Below, in pieces: positions 1 to 8,531 of a DNA stretch of 64,000 bases. The DNA comes from Opitutia bacterium (GTDB taxonomy: Bacteria > Verrucomicrobiota > Verrucomicrobiia > Opitutales > Opitutaceae): positions 30,462 to 94,461 of the forward strand of contig CANJLB010000012.1 in NCBI GenBank assembly GCA_947475065.1, read 5' to 3'. Position numbers and translations under genes: made by a program. The notes below the pieces were generated by a model. The model did no database searches. It had not been told where the DNA came from and worked only from the letters and a program-made list of their open reading frames with translations. Within the stretch, counting starts at the first letter, position 1; each line of letters starts with the position of its first letter.

Positions 1-1646
1 GTGAGATACTCGATCTTGTCGGAGACGCGGCCGTCCTTGACGAAGCGGTAGGGCGACTCGATGAAGCCGAACTCGTTCACGCGCGCGTAGGTCGCAAGCG
101 AGTTGATCAGGCCGATGTTGGGACCTTCGGGCGTCTCGATGGGACAGATGCGACCGTAGTGCGACGGATGCACGTCGCGCACCTCAAAGCCGGCGCGTTC
201 GCGGTTGAGCCCGCCTGGCCCGAGAGCGGAGAGGCGGCGCTTGTGCGTGACCTCGGCGAGCGGGTTGATCTGATCCATGAACTGCGAGAGCTGGCTGCGC
301 GCGAAGAAATCGCGGATGACAGTCGTCAGCGCCTTCGGGTTGATGAGCTTCTGCGGTGTGATCGAGTCAACGCTCTGGTCGTACATCGTCATACGCTCAC
401 GCACGAGGCGCTCGGTGCGGCTGAGGCCGACGCGGCATTGGTTGGCGAGCAGCTCACCGACGGTGCGGACGCGGCGGGACCCAAGATGGTCAATGTCGTC
501 AATGACGCCCTCGCCCATCTTCAGCCGGACGAGATATTTCGTGGCGGAGACGATGTCGGAGCTCTCCAAAATGCGCATCTCCAAGTCAACCTTCAGGCCG
601 AGTTTTTGGTTGATCTTGTAGCGGCCGACCCGGCCGAGGTCATAACGCTTAGGATCGAAGAACAGGCGCTTGAGCAAGGCCTTCGCATTGGCCGTGGTGG
701 GCGGCTCGCCGGGGCGGAGACGTTTGTAAATTTCCTTAAGTGCCTCCTCCTCGTTGCGGGTCGGATCCTTCTTGAGCGCCCGGATGATCGCGCCTTCGTC
801 CACGGAGGTGTCAATCACCCGCATGGTGGTGATGTCATGCTTCTCAAACGTGCGGACGATCTGCTTGGTCAGCGGCTCAAACGCCCGCGCGAGCACGACG
901 CCTTTCTGTGCGTCAATCGCATCCTCGACGAGCACCAGCGTGGAGACATTCTCCAGATCAAGCGCCTTGGCGACCTTGAGGGTCTTGATCTCATAGAACA
1001 GGTTCAGGAGGTCGAGGTCGTTGCTGAAACCGATGGCGCGGAGCAGCGTCGTGATCAGAAATTTCCGGCGGCGGCGGCGGCGGTCGAGATAGACGTAGAG
1101 CAGGTCGTTGTTGTCGAACTGGACCTCCATCCAGGTGCCGCGGTCGGGGATGATGCGGAAGGAATGGAGCGGCTTGCCGTTGGCGTGCGGAACGACCTCG
1201 AACGCAATGCCGGGCGAACGATGCAGCTGCGAAACCACGACGCGCTCGGCGCCGTTGATGATGAACGAGCCGCGGTCGGTGACCATGGGGATCTCGCCCA
1301 TGTAGATGTCCTCGTCCTTATTGAGGCTCTCTTCGCGCAGGCGGAGTTTCACATAGAGCGGCACCGAGTAGGTGATGCCTTCGCGCAGACACTCGAGTTC
1401 GGAATGCTTGGCGTCGCCGATGTTATAGGAGACGTATTCGAGCGTGAGGTGCTCGTCGTAGGACTTGATCGGAAACACCTCGCGGAACACGGCCTCAAGG
1501 CCGTGCGGCTTGCGCTGCTTCTCAGGCACGCCTTTCTGGAGAAATTCCAGATAGGACGTGATCTGCAGCTCAATCAGGTTGGGCGGCGGAATAACTTCGC
1601 GGAGCTTGCCGAAGTTGACGCGGTCGGAGTGTTTACGGTCGGCCAT
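1..1646 (-). CDS. rpoB: RNA polymerase beta subunit, N-terminal part (runs off the window)
   Basis: Catalytic beta subunit of RNA polymerase; only about the first 548 residues are inside the window. The ATG at 1646-1644 follows a GGGA-type ribosome site, and the protein begins [14 protein letters not shown]. The rifampicin-pocket region lies near residue 450 ([15 protein letters not shown], then [14 protein letters not shown]). The usual Asp516, His526 and Ser531 equivalents are present. Relative to E. coli, Asn518 is Ile and Ser522 is Ala; I treat these as natural variation. It is the last visible gene of the secE-nusG-rplKAJL-rpoB block, the standard bacterial order. Identity is certain; the 3' end is not visible. 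Confidence 0.98.
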   Translation of the reverse strand, partial: MADRKHSDRVNFGKLREVIPPPNLIELQITSYLEFLQKGVPEKQRKPHGLEAVFREVFPIKSYDEHLTLEYVSYNIGDAKHSELECLREGITYSVPLYVKLRLREESLNKDEDIYMGEIPMVTDRGSFIINGAERVVVSQLHRSPGIAFEVVPHANGKPLHSFRIIPDRGTWMEVQFDNNDLLYVYLDRRRRRRKFLITTLLRAIGFSNDLDLLNLFYEIKTLKVAKALDLENVSTLVLVEDAIDAQKGVVLARAFEPLTKQIVRTFEKHDITTMRVIDTSVDEGAIIRALKKDPTRNEEEALKEIYKRLRPGEPPTTANAKALLKRLFFDPKRYDLGRVGRYKINQKLGLKVDLEMRILESSDIVSATKYLVRLKMGEGVIDDIDHLGSRRVRTVGELLANQCRVGLSRTERLVRERMTMYDQSVDSITPQKLINPKALTTVIRDFFARSQLSQFMDQINPLAEVTHKRRLSALGPGGLNRERAGFEVRDVHPSHYGRICPIETPEGPNIGLINSLATYARVNEFGFIESPYRFVKDGRVSDKIEYL

Positions 1647-1711
1647 GGGAGTTCCCGGTAAGGGTTAGAGACAAAAAAAACGGACGGCGTGAGGCGCGCG
1701 GGGCGCGCACG

Positions 1712-1748
1712 AAAAAACGGGAAGCAGGCCGCGGCTCGGCGCGGCCTG
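1712..1748 (-). terminator. Hairpin with U-tract between rplL and rpoB (attenuator or partial terminator)
   Basis: On the minus strand a perfect 9-bp stem (CAGGCCGCG with CGCGGCCTG, plus-strand 1725-1748) with a 6-base loop is followed seven bases later by six T residues (plus-strand A run 1712-1717). It lies in the 150-base gap between the rplL stop and the rpoB start. E. coli has an attenuator in the same place that lowers rpoB relative to rplJL, so a similar role is a reasonable inference. Confidence 0.6.
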
Positions 1749-1796
1749 TCCCGGGACAGATGATGGAAGTACGGCGGTGATCGCCAATGGGCGTGG

Positions 1797-2186
1797 TTAC
1801 TTGAGTTCGACCTTCGCGCCGGCGGCCTCGAGCTTCTTCTTGATCTCCTCGGCCTCGGCCTTCGGAGCGTTCTCCTTGACGTTCTTGGGCGCGCCTTCGA
1901 CAAGATCCTTGGCCTCCTTGAGACCGAGACCCGTGATGGCCCGAACTTCCTTGATGACGCCGATCTTGTTCGCACCGGCCTCCTTGAGGACGACCGTGAA
2001 CTCAGTCTGCGCCTCGGCGGCGGGTGCGGCAGCCCCGCCCGCAGCCCCGCCCGCAGGAGCGGCGGCGACGGCAGCGGCGGCGGAAACGCCCCATTTGCCT
2101 TCGAGAGTTTTGACCAGCTCGGAGAGCTGGAGAACGGTCTTGCCGTTCAGCCATTCGATGCCTTGTTCGTCTGTGATGTTGCTCAT
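1797..2186 (-). CDS. rplL: 50S ribosomal protein L7/L12
   Basis: Stalk protein of the large ribosomal subunit that recruits translation GTPases. It is 129 aa: an N-terminal dimerisation helix region (to about 35), an Ala/Gly/Pro-rich hinge (about 36-60), then the C-terminal domain containing [20 protein letters not shown] and [14 protein letters not shown]. The ATG at 2186 has a clean AGGAG ribosome site about 8 bases upstream. It follows rplJ by 142 bases, as expected for the L10-L12 pair. Confidence 0.98.
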   Translation of the reverse strand: MSNITDEQGIEWLNGKTVLQLSELVKTLEGKWGVSAAAAVAAAPAGGAAGGAAAPAAEAQTEFTVVLKEAGANKIGVIKEVRAITGLGLKEAKDLVEGAPKNVKENAPKAEAEEIKKKLEAAGAKVELK

Positions 2187-2328
2187 GATGTTTGCTCCTT
2201 GGGCGAACTAGCGGCTTCGGGAAGTGAAGCGCGTTTAAGAGACGTATCCCCTAGCCTGCCCTGCTTGGATTGCTTGTCTTCCGGCTTTCGCCGGGAAAAT
2301 TGGGTTGCGGTTGATGAAGGGAAAACGC

Positions 2329-2835
2329 TCAAGCGGCCGGCGCCGGGGCGGCGGCGGGCGCGTCCTTCTTGACCTTGGCGTCGAGCACGCGGACGAACGC
2401 CGCGGCGTTGCTCGTGAGCAGGCCGAGGAATTGCGAACGCAGCGCCTCAAACGAGGGCAGGTCGGCGATCCTGGCGAGGTCGGCGGCGCTAACGATCTTC
2501 CGGTCGAGCACGCCGACCTTCACCTCCAGCTTCTGCTTTTCCTTGAAGAACGCCTTGAGCACCTTGGCGACGCCGGCGGAGTTCTTTCCGCCCACCACGA
2601 CGGCCGTGGGGCCGGTCAGCGCCGACTCAAATTCGGGCAGGCCGAGCGCCTTCGCGGCAACGCGCAGCGAGCTGTTCTTGACGACGTGGAACTCGGCTTT
2701 CTCGACGGCGAGCTTCGCCCGGAGGTCGGCGACATCGGCCACCGTGACCTTGGTAAAGTTAGCGAGGATGACGTAGTCGCTCTTTTTGAGATGCGTCTCG
2801 ACCTCGGAAATCAGGTATTTTTTTTCGGCTCTCAT
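2329..2835 (-). CDS. rplJ: 50S ribosomal protein L10
   Basis: L10 anchors the L7/L12 dimers to 23S rRNA. It is 168 aa, starting MRAEKKYLISEVETHLKKS. The central part has the usual region around LTGPTAVVVG, and the tail is Ala/Pro-rich (APAAAPAPAA). The ATG at 2835 has a GGAG ribosome site. It sits 14 bases downstream of rplA and before rplL, the conserved order. The leader of this gene is the usual autoregulatory target of L10; no specific site is claimed here. Confidence 0.97.
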   Translation of the reverse strand: MRAEKKYLISEVETHLKKSDYVILANFTKVTVADVADLRAKLAVEKAEFHVVKNSSLRVAAKALGLPEFESALTGPTAVVVGGKNSAGVAKVLKAFFKEKQKLEVKVGVLDRKIVSAADLARIADLPSFEALRSQFLGLLTSNAAAFVRVLDAKVKKDAPAAAPAPAA

Positions 2836-2849
2836 GGGTGGGTCTCCGG

Positions 2850-3542
2850 TTAGTATTTGCTAAACTCGGCCGAGGCGACGCGGACGCCGGGGCTCATCGA
2901 AGACGAGAGCGTAACGCTCCGGATATACTGGCCGCTGAAGGAAGCCGGCTTGGCCTTGCCCACCGCCTCAAGGACGGCGGCGGCGTTTTCCAAAATCTGC
3001 GCGGGGGTGAACGAACGCTTGCCCACGCCGACGCCAAGGTTGGCGGTCTTGTCCATCTTGAACTCCACCCGGCCGGCCTTGACGGCCTTGATGCCGGCGG
3101 CGATGTCGTCGGTCACAGTGCCGGACTTGGGGTTCGGCATCAGGCCTTTCGGACCGAGCACACGGGCGAGTGTGCGGACGGTTTTCATCGCCTCGTTCGT
3201 CGCGATGGCGACGTCGAAATCGAGCCAGCCCTCATTGATCTTCTGCATCATGTCCTGCAGACCGGCGTGGTCGGCGCCGGCGGCGAGTGCCTTGGCCGTG
3301 TCATCGGTGAAGACGAGCACGCGGACCTTCTTGCCCGAGCCGTTGGGCAACGGGGTGGTGCCGCGGACGTTCTGATCGCCGGAAGCGGCGTCCACGCCGA
3401 GGCGGAAGGAAAGCTCGACGGTTTCGTCGAACTTCGCCTTGGGGAATTTGGTCAGAATCTCCACCGCGTCCTTGAGCGGGTATTCTTTGGTCAGGTCGGT
3501 GACCTTGACGGCGTTTTGGTAGCGTTTGCTGTGTTTGTCCAT
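2850..3542 (-). CDS. rplA: 50S ribosomal protein L1
   Basis: L1 stalk protein that helps release deacylated tRNA and represses its own operon in other bacteria. It is 230 aa with MDKHSKRYQNAVK at the start, the conserved RVLGPKGLMPNPKSGT segment and a C-terminal region with SFSGQYIRSVTLSSSM. The ATG at 3542 follows an AAGGAG ribosome site. It is 68 bases downstream of rplK. Length and motifs are typical. Confidence 0.98.
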   Translation of the reverse strand: MDKHSKRYQNAVKVTDLTKEYPLKDAVEILTKFPKAKFDETVELSFRLGVDAASGDQNVRGTTPLPNGSGKKVRVLVFTDDTAKALAAGADHAGLQDMMQKINEGWLDFDVAIATNEAMKTVRTLARVLGPKGLMPNPKSGTVTDDIAAGIKAVKAGRVEFKMDKTANLGVGVGKRSFTPAQILENAAAVLEAVGKAKPASFSGQYIRSVTLSSSMSPGVRVASAEFSKY

Positions 3543-3610
3543 GTGGGCTCCTTGCGGTGCGAACGCGCCGGATGGCGCTCCCGCGATGAGTTTGGGTTGA
3601 TGAAAATGGT

Positions 3611-4036
3611 TTAGCCGACGACCTCGATGCCCATGTTACGGGCCGTGCCGGCGATGATCTTGATGCCGGCTTCCTCGTCCTTGGCGTTGAGATCGGCCTT
3701 CTTGAGCTTGTAAATTTCGGCGAGCTGCTTCCGGGTGACCTTGCCGACCTTGTCCTGATTCGGCTTGGCCGATCCGCTGGCGATGTTCGCGGCCTTTTTC
3801 AGCAGCACGGACGCAGGCGGCGACTTGAGGATGAATGTGAAGCTCTTGTCGCTAAAAACCGTGATGACGACCGGCAAGATCATGCCGTTCTGATCCTTGG
3901 TGCGGGCGTTAAAGTCTTTGCAAAACGCCATGATGTTGACGCCTTGCGCGCCGAGGGCGGGGCCGACGGGCGGCGCGGGATTCGCGGCGCCGGCGGGGAG
4001 CTGGAGGCGGATATAACCTTGGATTTTCTTGGCCAT
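3611..4036 (-). CDS. rplK: 50S ribosomal protein L11
   Basis: GTPase-associated-centre protein. It is 141 aa, starting [20 protein letters not shown], with the N-terminal [19 protein letters not shown] motif and the C-terminal rRNA-binding part ending with [13 protein letters not shown]. Length matches the family. It lies 29 bases downstream of nusG, so the two are almost certainly co-transcribed. Confidence 0.98.
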   Translation of the reverse strand: MAKKIQGYIRLQLPAGAANPAPPVGPALGAQGVNIMAFCKDFNARTKDQNGMILPVVITVFSDKSFTFILKSPPASVLLKKAANIASGSAKPNQDKVGKVTRKQLAEIYKLKKADLNAKDEEAGIKIIAGTARNMGIEVVG

Positions 4037-4065
4037 AGTGTGAAATTTTCAGCGGAGGGTTGCGC

Positions 4066-4662
4066 TCACTCGGTGGAACGCTGCACCTGCCAGTATTCGA
4101 GTTCAACCGGGGTGAAACGGCCGAAAATGGAGACCGAAACCTTGAGCTTGCCGCGCTCGGGATCAATTTCGTCAATGCGACCGGCAAGATTGGCAAACGC
4201 CCCGTCCGTGATCTTGACGTTTTCGCCGACGCTGAAGGCGACCTTGGGCACTTCTTTGCCGGCAGCGGCCTCGATCCGTGAGCGGATTTCGTCAATCTCG
4301 GACGGGCGTAGCGCCGCCGGATTGTCACCACCAACGAAACCGATGACCCCGGTGGTCTCCTTGACGAAATACCACGGCCGGTTGATAAGCTTGCCCTCCT
4401 CGTCGTAGAGGCGCATCTGGATGAAAACATAGCCAGGGTAAAGCTTGCGGACCTTGGTGGTCTTTTTGCCCCCCTTGATCTCCGAGACAACTTCGGTCGG
4501 AAGGAGAATCTCAAAAATATGGTCGTCGAGCTCCTCGGGCTTTTTGAATTTCTCGATGTAGTTCCGCACTTTGTTCTCCTGCCCGGAGAGAGTGTGCAGC
4601 GCAAACCACTGCGCGCCGGGCGGAGCGGAGACAGGGGTGGCGGAAGTGGAGGAGGCGGTCAT
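4066..4662 (-). CDS. nusG: Transcription termination/antitermination factor NusG
   Basis: Binds RNA polymerase and links it to the ribosome or Rho. It is 198 aa, slightly long because of a Ser/Thr/Pro-rich N-terminal lead before the NGN domain core (WFALHTLSGQENKVRNYIEK). The loop region has PGYVFIQMRL and the VKETTGVIGFVGG stretch. The C-terminal KOW domain contains VGENVKITDGAFANLAGRI. It lies between secE and rplK, the canonical place. Confidence 0.97.
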   Translation of the reverse strand: MTASSTSATPVSAPPGAQWFALHTLSGQENKVRNYIEKFKKPEELDDHIFEILLPTEVVSEIKGGKKTTKVRKLYPGYVFIQMRLYDEEGKLINRPWYFVKETTGVIGFVGGDNPAALRPSEIDEIRSRIEAAAGKEVPKVAFSVGENVKITDGAFANLAGRIDEIDPERGKLKVSVSIFGRFTPVELEYWQVQRSTE

Positions 4663-4675
4663 GGCGCAGGACGGG

Positions 4676-4879
4676 TCAGCTCACCAACGAGGTAAAAAGA
4701 TTGACGACATGAAACAGGGAAAAATCGACGATGCTCGTGAAGAGGCCGAGAATCAGGGCGGCCACGATCACCACGATGGTCGAGTCGCGCAGCTCGGTCT
4801 TGGAAGGCCACGCGGCCTTCTTCAGCTCGTCCCAGATTTCAAGGGCGAAGATGCGAACTCGGCTAAAAAGATTTTTCAT
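4676..4879 (-). CDS. secE: Preprotein translocase subunit SecE
   Basis: Small single-span SecE that clamps SecY in the inner membrane. The chosen start gives 67 aa: MKNLFSRVRIFALEIWDELK, then the conserved KAAWPSKTELRDST cytoplasmic helix, then one membrane span (VVIVAALILGLFTSIV). The frame is open further upstream through the adjacent tRNA-Trp. The ATG at 4888 would use the terminal A of the tRNA's encoded CCA, so I prefer the ATG at 4879. No clear ribosome site precedes either one. Confidence 0.93.
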   Translation of the reverse strand: MKNLFSRVRIFALEIWDELKKAAWPSKTELRDSTIVVIVAALILGLFTSIVDFSLFHVVNLFTSLVS

Positions 4880-4887
4880 GGGAAACA

Positions 4888-4963
4888 TGGCAGGCGCGGA
4901 GGGAATCGAACCCCCAACCAACGGTTTTGGAGACCGCTACTCTACCAGTTGAGCTACGCGCCT
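4888..4963 (-). tRNA. tRNA-Trp (anticodon CCA)
   Basis: A 76-nt cloverleaf on the minus strand. The acceptor stem is AGGCGCG paired with CGCGCCT, followed by G and an encoded CCA. The D-arm is TAGCTCAACTGGTAGAG, the anticodon loop CTCCAAA (anticodon CCA), and the T-arm has GGTTCGATTCC. It sits between tuf and secE, where tRNA-Trp is found in many bacteria. Confidence 0.97.
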
Positions 4964-5053
4964 GTGGTTGGGATGTTGGAAGGGTTTTAGACGACGCAGC
5001 CGAGGCCCCGGAGCGAGACCTCGGCGACGCGGCAGATGCAGGTCGTCGCAGGC

Positions 5054-6244
5054 TTACTCGATGATCTCGACGATCCGGCCGGCACCAATGGTGCGGCCGC
5101 CTTCGCGGATGGCGAATTTTTGCGTCTTTTCCATGGCGATCGGCACTTGCAGCTCAATCTCCACCGCCGTGTTGTCACCGGGCATGATCATCTCGACGCC
5201 CTTGGCCAGATTGACCACACCGGTCACATCCGTCGTGCGGAAGTAGAATTGCGGGCGGTAACCGTTGAAGAACGGCGTGTGACGGCCACCCTCGTCCTTC
5301 GAGAGGACATAGATCTCGGCCTTGGCTTTCTTGTGTGGCGTGACGGATTTCGGCACACAGAGCACCTGACCGCGCTCAATGCCGTCCTTTTCAATGCCGC
5401 GCAGGAGAATGCCGACGTTGTCACCCGCCTGCCCGCTGTCGAGCAGCTTGCGGAACATTTCGATACCGGTCACGACCGAGGTCGTGGTGTCACGCAGGCC
5501 GACGATCTCAACGGTGTCATTGACCTTGATGATGCCGCGCTCAATCCGGCCCGTGGCGACCGTGCCGCGACCCGTGATGGAGAACACATCCTCGACCGAC
5601 ATAAGGAAGGGCTTGTCCATCTCACGCACCGGCTCGGCAATCTCCGAGTCAATGGCGTCCATCAGCTCCGCAAAGGCTTTTTCACCTTCGGGCTTGCCCT
5701 CCAGTGCCGCCGTGGCGGAACCGCGCACGATTTTTGTGTTCTTGCCGTCAAACTGGTATTTCGTGAGCAGGTCACGGATTTCTTCCTCGACGAGTTCGAG
5801 CAGATCGGGATCGTCAATCAGGTCAACCTTGTTGAGGAACACCACGATCTTCGGCACGCCGACCTGACGGGCAAGGAGGACGTGCTCCTTGGTCTGCGGC
5901 ATCGGGCCGTCAGCGGCGGAAACAACGAGGATCGCACCGTCCATCTGGGCGGCGCCGGTGATCATGTTCTTGACGAAGTCGGCATGGCCGGGGCAGTCAA
6001 CGTGCGCATAGTGCCGCTTGGTGGTCTCATACTCCACGTGCGCGACAGCAATGGTCACCGTCTTGGTGGCATCCCGCACCGTGCCACCCTTGGCGATGTC
6101 GGAGTAGGCCTTGAGCTCGGCGAGACCCTTGCGGGACTGCACGGCGAGGATCGCGGCGGTCGTGGTCGTCTTGCCGTGGTCAATGTGGCCGATGGTGCCG
6201 ACGTTAACGTGCGGTTTCTTGCGTTCGAATGTGGCTTTAGCCAT
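5054..6244 (-). CDS. tuf: Elongation factor Tu
   Basis: GTPase that delivers aminoacyl-tRNA to the ribosome. It is 396 aa. The G1 motif GHIDHGKTT is near residue 19, switch regions include the [20 protein letters not shown] stretch, and the base-specificity motif is NKVDLIDD. C-terminal domains II and III end with [14 protein letters not shown]. The start [20 protein letters not shown] is typical. It lies between tRNA-Thr upstream and tRNA-Trp downstream. Only one tuf copy is visible here. Confidence 0.99.
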   Translation of the reverse strand: MAKATFERKKPHVNVGTIGHIDHGKTTTTAAILAVQSRKGLAELKAYSDIAKGGTVRDATKTVTIAVAHVEYETTKRHYAHVDCPGHADFVKNMITGAAQMDGAILVVSAADGPMPQTKEHVLLARQVGVPKIVVFLNKVDLIDDPDLLELVEEEIRDLLTKYQFDGKNTKIVRGSATAALEGKPEGEKAFAELMDAIDSEIAEPVREMDKPFLMSVEDVFSITGRGTVATGRIERGIIKVNDTVEIVGLRDTTTSVVTGIEMFRKLLDSGQAGDNVGILLRGIEKDGIERGQVLCVPKSVTPHKKAKAEIYVLSKDEGGRHTPFFNGYRPQFYFRTTDVTGVVNLAKGVEMIMPGDNTAVEIELQVPIAMEKTQKFAIREGGRTIGAGRIVEIIE

Positions 6245-6308
6245 GGAAGTATGGGACGGGTTGGATGTTTAGGAGTTGGGAAAAGTGTTGTGCTGTCGTT
6301 GTTTGACC

Positions 6309-6384
6309 TGGAGCCCAGAACCGGATTCGAACCGGCGACCTCGTCCTTACCAAGGACGTGCTCTGCCAACTGAGCTATCTGGGC
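6309..6384 (-). tRNA. tRNA-Thr (anticodon GGT)
   Basis: A 76-nt cloverleaf. The acceptor stem is GCCCAGA with TCTGGGC, then T and an encoded CCA. The D-arm is TAGCTCAGTTGGCAGAG, the anticodon arm CGTCC-TTGGTAA-GGACG (anticodon GGT), and the T-loop GGTTCGAATCC. It heads the tuf/secE/nusG/ribosomal block, 64 bases upstream of tuf. Confidence 0.97.
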
Positions 6385-6592
6385 AGACCTAGACAGGGTC
6401 AAACAACAAGGGAAAAGAGGGTGAACCGTGCAGCGCGGGGTCTGGCCCGTCAACTGCAAATTTGCTGATTTTGAAAAAACTTTTATCAGGAATCACCCTT
6501 GGCCGTTTTGGCGTCTGGCCTAGCAGACTTAAAATGTCTTGGTTTTTCTCCCTTTTTGGCATCTGGCAGCCAACCGGCATCCGCGCCCGTGC

Positions 6593-7330
6593 TCACGGAG
6601 CAATGCGAAAAATGTAGCTGCCAGGCTTCAGCCTCTCCCCCACCTGCTCTCCACGCACGAGCCGGTTGCTGAAATATCTGTCCATCTTGTCCGAGCCTGA
6701 ACTGTGCATGACCATCAGCCCCCCGACCAGCCCGACAGATGAAACCGTCCCATACATCTCCATCGGTTTCCATTCATCCTCGCCCGTCGGCACACCCCCC
6801 GTATCCGGCAGATCTTTGCTCCAAACCACCTGTCCGCCATTCTCCGCGACCACCTCCACCGTGCCCGCTCGCTTTGCCAGCGGCACAATTTTCGGGTCAG
6901 TCCGGCCCAATGCCAGCGGTGCGGTGGCGGGCGGATCAGTCAAGCTGCGTGCTTGGAACGGGTCGCTGGGCCCAGGATCCAGCCCGGGAAACTGCAGCCT
7001 GGCCAGTTTTCCGGCTGTTTGCGTTAGTTGGGGGGGGAATTCTGCACCCAAGGCCGCCTCATCGGTCCGGGACGAATCTGCGGCTGTTTTCCGTCCGCCG
7101 CCGGCAGTTTGATAAAGCGGCGCCTTGCCATGCACCGCCCAATATTCGCGCCACCGCGCCTTCAACTGTGGGTCTGAAGTGGGCATAATCAGTGCAAAGT
7201 TCGGCGCTCGTCCTGCCGTGCCGGTCGGCGGAGGCGGTACCGGCAGCCGCAGGGCCGACACCGCCGCGCCCAGCGCCAGCATCGTTGCGAGGCCGGCGGG
7301 CAGCCATGGAAATGGCCTTTCCGCTATCAT
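6593..7330 (-). CDS. Membrane-anchored protein of the ExbB/ExbD operon, function unknown
   Basis: A 245-aa protein starting MIAERPFPWLPAGLATMLAL. It has an N-terminal hydrophobic anchor (about residues 9-30), a Pro-rich stretch (PVPPPPTG) and a soluble, probably periplasmic remainder. The ATG at 7330 overlaps the exbD stop as ATGA, so it is translationally coupled to exbD and belongs to the TPR-ExbB-ExbD operon. The topology (anchor, Pro-rich linker, periplasmic tail) recalls TonB, but I see no confident TonB C-terminal motif. Confidence 0.75.
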   Translation of the reverse strand: MIAERPFPWLPAGLATMLALGAAVSALRLPVPPPPTGTAGRAPNFALIMPTSDPQLKARWREYWAVHGKAPLYQTAGGGRKTAADSSRTDEAALGAEFPPQLTQTAGKLARLQFPGLDPGPSDPFQARSLTDPPATAPLALGRTDPKIVPLAKRAGTVEVVAENGGQVVWSKDLPDTGGVPTGEDEWKPMEMYGTVSSVGLVGGLMVMHSSGSDKMDRYFSNRLVRGEQVGERLKPGSYIFRIAP

Positions 7331-7797
7331 GGGGCTGTTTCGTTCCTCGGCCCTACAGACTGCGTGGCCCATTGTAACTCCGCAAAACCCGCCTCCGTCG
7401 CCATCTCGGCAATCCTCACCTGATCTCCGGAAGGCAGGCTGAGGTCAGCCTCGACGAGCAGACGGAGATTTTTCCGGCCCTTGGCCTGCTTTCTCAGCCA
7501 GCCAGGCAGGTCCTCCATTCGCAGCACTCCCGTGTCCACCATGATACTCTGCGCACTCCTCACCGTGATAACCACGTCGGTCGTCTGCGCCCCGGCAACT
7601 GCCCCGGCCAGCCAGGGCAGTTGCACCGCCGCCCGCGCTCCCGTCAATGGTACCGTCAGCCCCGGAGCCAGCACAAAGCGTGACGAGAACAGGCTGAAGA
7701 AAAACACCGTCAACAGCACGTTGACGTAGAACAGTGCATCATGCGCTGGCGGCAGCGGGCGCAGGCGGGCGGCGAGGCCGAGTGGCCGGGTGATCAC
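7327..7797 (-). CDS. exbD: ExbD/TolR-family biopolymer transport protein
   Basis: Inner-membrane partner of ExbB in energy-transducing complexes. It is 156 aa. After a short cytoplasmic lead comes one membrane span (about 22-42: ALFYVNVLLTVFFFSLFSSR), then a periplasmic domain with the family-type VVITVRSAQSIMVDTG stretch. The usual Asp of the ExbD span is not evident; an Asp (D20) lies just before the span. The start overlaps the exbB stop by 4 bases. It may power a TonB receptor such as the one at 30688-32796; that link is inference. Confidence 0.8.
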   Translation of the reverse strand: MITRPLGLAARLRPLPPAHDALFYVNVLLTVFFFSLFSSRFVLAPGLTVPLTGARAAVQLPWLAGAVAGAQTTDVVITVRSAQSIMVDTGVLRMEDLPGWLRKQAKGRKNLRLLVEADLSLPSGDQVRIAEMATEAGFAELQWATQSVGPRNETAP

Positions 7798-8519
7798 GGC
7801 CCGCCTCCTTTTTCATTTTCCTCCGGCAACGTCCGGTAGTCCGTCAGCAGATGCCGCATGATCTCGTTGGCCGACCACTCGATGTCGTCCACCACCGCCC
7901 GCACCCGTCCGGCCAGAACATGCTGCGCCACCCGCGCAAAAATCGCCAGCAGCAGGCTGCCCGCCGTGCTCAGCAACGCCTGCCACATCCCTTGCGCCAG
8001 CGCCGTGGCCGTCTGATACTCCACGCCGCCCGATGAAAATGCACGGAACGTCGCCAGCATGCCCAGCACCGTGCCCAGCAGCCCCAGCAGCGGCGCAACC
8101 TGCGCGATAGTCGCGACCGCGCCCAGCCGCCGCTCCAGCACGGGCAACGCGAGGATCGCCGCCTCCTGCACCGCATGACGCATGCGCGCCTCGTCGTCGT
8201 GGGCATGGACGAGCGCGACCTTCACCACCGCCGCGACTGGACCGGGTGTCTCATCGCACACCGCCTGCGCCTCGGCGAGCCGTCGCTTGGCCAGAATGTT
8301 TTTGATGCCCTCCACAAATCCGTGCACACGGATATGCGCGGTCCGCAGGTAAAAAATCCGCTCCGCCAGCAACACGGCCAGCCCGGCAGTCAGCAGCAGC
8401 AGCACCCACATCATCGGGCCGCCGCTCGCGAGCACACCGGCCTCCGACGGTGCGGTTTCAGGATTGAGGGCTGCGAAAATCATACGGAGGTTGAAAAGGT
8501 TGTTTGGGCCGGAGGGCAA
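7794..8519 (-). CDS. exbB: MotA/TolQ/ExbB-family proton channel protein
   Basis: Three-span proton-channel subunit. About 241 aa if the TTG at 8519 is used, 229 aa from the ATG at 8483; neither has a clear ribosome site, so the start is uncertain. Membrane spans lie near residues 36-56 and, further on, at APLLGLLGTVLGMLATF and LLSTAGSLLLAIFARVA. The LLGLLGTVLGM motif is diagnostic for the family. It sits 12 bases after the TPR gene and overlaps exbD by 4 bases. Confidence 0.9.
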   Translation of the reverse strand: MPSGPNNLFNLRMIFAALNPETAPSEAGVLASGGPMMWVLLLLTAGLAVLLAERIFYLRTAHIRVHGFVEGIKNILAKRRLAEAQAVCDETPGPVAAVVKVALVHAHDDEARMRHAVQEAAILALPVLERRLGAVATIAQVAPLLGLLGTVLGMLATFRAFSSGGVEYQTATALAQGMWQALLSTAGSLLLAIFARVAQHVLAGRVRAVVDDIEWSANEIMRHLLTDYRTLPEENEKGGGP

Positions 8520-8531
8520 ACGCCGATCGCG

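Noticed and set aside
159..1661. 500-codon plus-strand frame
   Set aside because: Antisense to rpoB, whose minus-strand translation is unmistakable; an effect of high GC.
4999..5025. Terminator between tuf and tRNA-Trp
   Set aside because: A 7-bp hairpin is present but no T run follows on the minus strand, and the genes are probably co-transcribed.
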